Part shown: positions 62,730-64,000 of the stretch, one piece after another | How positions within the stretch are numbered: position 1 is the first letter of the stretch | How the letters are laid out: each line of letters opens with the position of its first letter | Origin: Caenorhabditis remanei | Lineage: Eukaryota > Nematoda > Chromadorea > Rhabditida > Rhabditidae | Assembly: GCF_010183535.1 (NCBI RefSeq) | Contig: NC_071328.1 | Coordinates: 15,748,001-15,812,000, forward strand | Direction: 5' to 3' | Length of the DNA stretch: 64,000 nt | Program-made: the position numbers and the translations under genes | The notes under the pieces: model-generated | Seen by the model: the letters and a program-made list of their open reading frames with translations, nothing else | The model's database searches: none | What the model was told of the DNA's origin: nothing

Positions 62730-63079
62730 CCCGATGTTGAATTATTATCATCGTGAATTTACTTTTAGCATAGATTCTTAGTAAATAGATATTTTTGGAC
62801 GTTTCGTCATGATTGGTTATTTGGCGGATGCTGGTGGGTCGGGTCCTTCGGGATTTACCATAGCTGAAGTTGGATGCTTATCATTGAAATTTTACTTTTA
62901 GCATTGATTCTTAGTAAATAGATACTTTTTGTGGGCGCAGCCATTGACGAATGCAACCGGTTGAGAGGAACATGTAGAATTCCACCATTATCAGCTAAAT
63001 CCGTTGTAATTCTTTTTCATATATTTTCTTTTTCTTCTTTTTTTTTGTAATTCTATGTGAATAAATAAATAAATTAATG

Positions 63080-63510
63080 CTTCAAAACCGCCAAAAAAAC
63101 GTTTAAAAAATTCCCCCAACTTGTCCACGAGGAGTTCACCGCAAATTTTTTTTAGAACTTTTATAAAATCGGTGTATAGGTATTTTCAGACATGCTGATT
63201 CTTTCAATGATAGAAATCACCCATGAAAATCCTTCAAAACCGCCAAAACCAGCAAAAAACCAATTTCCCCCAACTTGTCCACGAGGAGTACACAGCTCCA
63301 TTTCAACAATTTTCTGAAATTCCACTTTTTCGGGGTCAAATTTCGCGCTTTTTCCAACGAAACCATTTTCCAGACTCTACCGCCAATGATAAACAGTCGA
63401 AACCGCTAAAAAACCAATTTCCCCCAACTTGTCCACGAGGAGTACACGGCTCCATTTCAACAATTTTTTGAAATTCCACTTTTCCGGGGTCAAATTTCGC
63501 GCTTTTTTTC
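63080..63510. repeat. Three tandem ~170-bp units
   Basis: Units share CCCCCAACTTGTCCACGAGG (about 63113, 63268, 63421), followed in the last two by CTCCATTTCAACAATTTT and GGGGTCAAATTTCGCGCTTT. No gene. The rest to the window end shows only a short open frame at 63665-63865 (RRRRRRERPSKFETG) without splice signals. Confidence 0.75.
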
Positions 63511-64000
63511 AGGTAATCGAATATTTGGGGTGAATAAATGCTTTTTTGAACGTTAAAATGAGCCAAAATACACCAAAATATGTCAAAATTAGAAATAGAG
63601 GGAAAGAGAGAGATACCGAGACCGAAATAGATCAAAAAACCACCGAATGAAATAATAAAAATCAATGAAAAATCCATCGCCTACGGAGGACAATCGTCGA
63701 GACAAAACTCTCGATCCGTTAGAATTTGAATTTTGCCGAGTCCCTTGTCCAACCACGAGTTTGCCATTCGGAGATCCGAGACGGACGTGTGGAATCCGGC
63801 GCCGACGTCGACGAGAGCGTCCATCAAAGTTCGAGACGGGTTACGCTTTTTCCAGTCTTTTCTGAAACTTTTTTGATATTGTTTGAGAATTTTTGAGACA
63901 AAAATGCTAAATTTCAGTCAATTTTCAGCCAGAAATCCTCATTTTTTGTACGAAAACAGCGTCTAAGGCGCGCCAGCTCACTAAATTCTACAATTCCGGG

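Noticed and set aside
63665..63865. 66-codon Arg-rich frame near the window end
   Set aside because: No acceptor or donor, no homology that I recognise; it might be part of a gene beyond the window but cannot be supported.

Overview
The window is nematode DNA and almost certainly from a Caenorhabditis species other than C. elegans; I cannot name the species. The evidence is AT-rich sequence with short introns ending in TTTTCAG, three F-box/FBA-type genes or gene remnants, an Sru-type chemoreceptor, trans-splice-like acceptors directly in front of start codons, and very many short palindromic elements. The region behaves like a repeat-rich chromosome arm. Most genes are incomplete, duplicated or broken.

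Layout: 0.3-0.8 kb holds a 3' gene fragment. 2.5-3.8 kb (-) is an F-box/FBA gene that lacks its usual last exon. 5-7 kb holds debris with a PHD-finger-like exon. 8.4-33.5 kb is a (+) locus of short exons encoding basic, acidic and disordered segments. It contains a triplicated exon pair (13.5-15.5 kb), LINE reverse-transcriptase fragments in the introns, and a direct ~3.1-3.5 kb segmental duplication (9.6-13.2 kb and 28.4-31.5 kb). Into one exon of the third copy a 12.3-kb LTR retrotransposon of BEL/Pao type has inserted in antisense (15565-27908, 873-bp LTRs, 5-bp target duplication AAGCA). It has a 728-codon Gag frame but no readable pol. It is strewn with 35 copies of one 8-base word, all in one orientation.

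34.7-41.4 kb holds a JmjC fragment, tRNA-derived repeats, a complete-looking three-exon F-box/FBA gene (36751-39437, -), an orphan F-box first exon and an orphan first exon resembling TFIIH subunit p62. 43.9-54.7 kb consists of two large neighbouring palindromes: one carries two mirror copies of an unidentified gene (arms ~1.69 kb), the other two mirror copies of the first exon of an sru receptor (arms ~2.7 kb). The right-hand sru copy continues through exons 2-4 to 57.84 kb but has an in-frame stop. 58.9-59.8 kb is an F-box/FBA pseudogene with a frameshift and a lost splice acceptor. 61.9-62.7 kb carries a Helitron/PIF1-type helicase fragment.

A dispersed 27-bp minisatellite and a palindromic MITE occur from end to end. 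The 27-bp period opens long but meaningless reading frames on both strands. Gene models were built by eye from splice signals and phase; none was tested against transcripts or databases.
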